22,956 nucleotides of DNA from an uncultured Burkholderiaceae bacterium. Lineage in GTDB: Bacteria > Pseudomonadota > Gammaproteobacteria > Burkholderiales > Burkholderiaceae_C. Numbering within the stretch: position 1 is the stretch's first letter; the number at the start of each line of letters is the position of its first letter. Of this stretch, positions 22,275-22,956 are shown piece by piece. The notes below the pieces were generated by a model. It saw only the letters and a program-made list of their open reading frames with translations. It was not told where the DNA came from and ran no database searches. The stretch is taken from positions 1 through 22,956 of the forward strand of contig CALIDR010000209.1 of the NCBI GenBank assembly GCA_938022295.1, in the 5' to 3' direction. The position numbers and the translations under genes are program-made.

Positions 22275-22956
22275 ATGCCCGACCTCGCCCGCACCCTCGG
22301 CCTGCTGCGCTCGCTCGCGATCTACCACGGCGTGCCGTGGCGCGCGCGGCAGCTGCGGCGCTTCTACGCGCCGCTGGTGCCCGCGGGGGGCCTGGCGTTC
22401 GACGTCGGCGCGCACGTCGGCAACCGCGTGCGGGCGTGGCGCGCGCTCGGCGCGCGCGTCGTCGCCGTCGAGCCGCAGCCCGACTTCGTGCGCCTGCTGC
22501 AGCGCCTGTTCGCGCGCGACGCCGGCGTCACCGTGCTGCCGCTGGCGCTCGGCCGCGCGCCGGGCACGGCACGGCTGCACGCGAGCGTGCGCACGCCCAC
22601 CGTCTCGACGCTGTCGGCCGACTGGGCACGGCGCGCCGGCGCCACGCCGTCGTTCCGCGGCGTGCGCTGGCAGCCCGGGCCCACCGTCGAGGTGACGACG
22701 CTCGACGCGCTCGTCGCGCGCTTCGGCCGACCCGACTTCGTCAAGATCGACGTCGAGGGCTTCGAGCTCGACGTGCTGCTCGGGCTGTCGCAGCCCCTGC
22801 CGGCGCTGTCGTTCGAGTTCCTGCCGGCGCTGCGCGACCTCGCCTTCGGCTGCCTCGACCGCCTCGAGGCGCTGGCCGCGCACCGCTACAACGTCACCCT
22901 CGGCGAGCGTCAGCGGCTGCTGTTCGCACGCGACGTCGACGCCGCGGCGCTGCGCG
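22275..22956 (+). CDS. FkbM family methyltransferase, partial at the right edge
   Basis: SAM-dependent methyltransferase; 227 codons are visible and the gene continues past the window. Motif I is FDVGAHVGN (42-50), the acidic residue after strand two is Glu66 in VVAVEPQP, and the later FVKIDVEGFELDVL is the hallmark of the FkbM group. Such enzymes methylate sugars or small molecules, often in glycan or secondary-metabolite loci; the substrate here is unknown. The ATG at 22275 has no Shine-Dalgarno sequence; a TCCAAT at 22229-22234 might be a -10. It is divergent from lpxC across 117 bases. Confidence 0.85.
   Translation, partial: MPDLARTLGLLRSLAIYHGVPWRARQLRRFYAPLVPAGGLAFDVGAHVGNRVRAWRALGARVVAVEPQPDFVRLLQRLFARDAGVTVLPLALGRAPGTARLHASVRTPTVSTLSADWARRAGATPSFRGVRWQPGPTVEVTTLDALVARFGRPDFVKIDVEGFELDVLLGLSQPLPALSFEFLPALRDLAFGCLDRLEALAAHRYNVTLGERQRLLFARDVDAAALR

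Overview
The window is a very GC-rich chromosomal segment with tightly packed genes. Gene content points to a betaproteobacterium of the order Burkholderiales: a dusB-fis-purH cluster, a DUF4148-type periplasmic protein, a CusRS-type two-component pair, LpxC, and GC at nearly every third codon position. My guess is the Rubrivivax/Leptothrix/Methylibium side of the order; that is inference from style and gene order, not from a search. I found no rRNA, tRNA, insertion sequence, phage gene or CRISPR array.

Layout. 1-248: non-coding, with an intrinsic terminator for the first gene and a set of mutually exclusive hairpins. 249-4734 (minus strand): an Lhr-like ligase-associated DEXH helicase, a 100-residue membrane protein and a short NhaP2-like cation/proton antiporter, the last overlapping a DUF429 gene (4722-5585). 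5622-6671 (plus): an asparaginase of the Rhizobium etli AnsA/ReAV type, divergent from DUF429 across only 36 bases. 6700-7197 (minus): flavodoxin-like protein. 7318-8550 (plus): patatin-like phospholipase. 8578-10068 (minus): M32 carboxypeptidase. 10179-10673 (minus): YqaA-type membrane protein.

10747-13665 (plus) is the dusB-fis-purH operon (tRNA dihydrouridine synthase, nucleoid protein Fis, purine biosynthesis). It is followed by a 96-base array of eight 12-base repeats. 13956-16057 (minus) is a heavy-metal-type sensor kinase and response regulator, divergent from a DUF4148 protein (16251-16664) across a spacer holding a CusR/CopR-like palindrome. 16777-17980 (minus) carries a lipoprotein and a RibD-C/dihydrofolate-reductase-like protein. 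18043-20185 (plus) is an operon of PlsC-like acyltransferase, CdsA-like cytidylyltransferase and ruvC. 20230-20889 (minus) is a beta-carbonic anhydrase. 21026-22157 (minus) is lpxC plus a 64-residue membrane protein, divergent from an FkbM-family methyltransferase that runs off the right edge.

Most genes are housekeeping and I see no new multi-gene system such as a defence island. The most notable signal is regulatory. Six genes that begin transcription units, including lpxC, have a sigma70-like -10 hexamer ending only 5-7 bases before the start codon and no Shine-Dalgarno sequence, which is what leaderless transcripts look like. Three other genes in the window have clear Shine-Dalgarno sequences. 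The second notable signal is gene order: ruvC, expected right after purH in many Burkholderiales, lies 6 kb away behind lipid genes, with a tandem repeat at the purH end.
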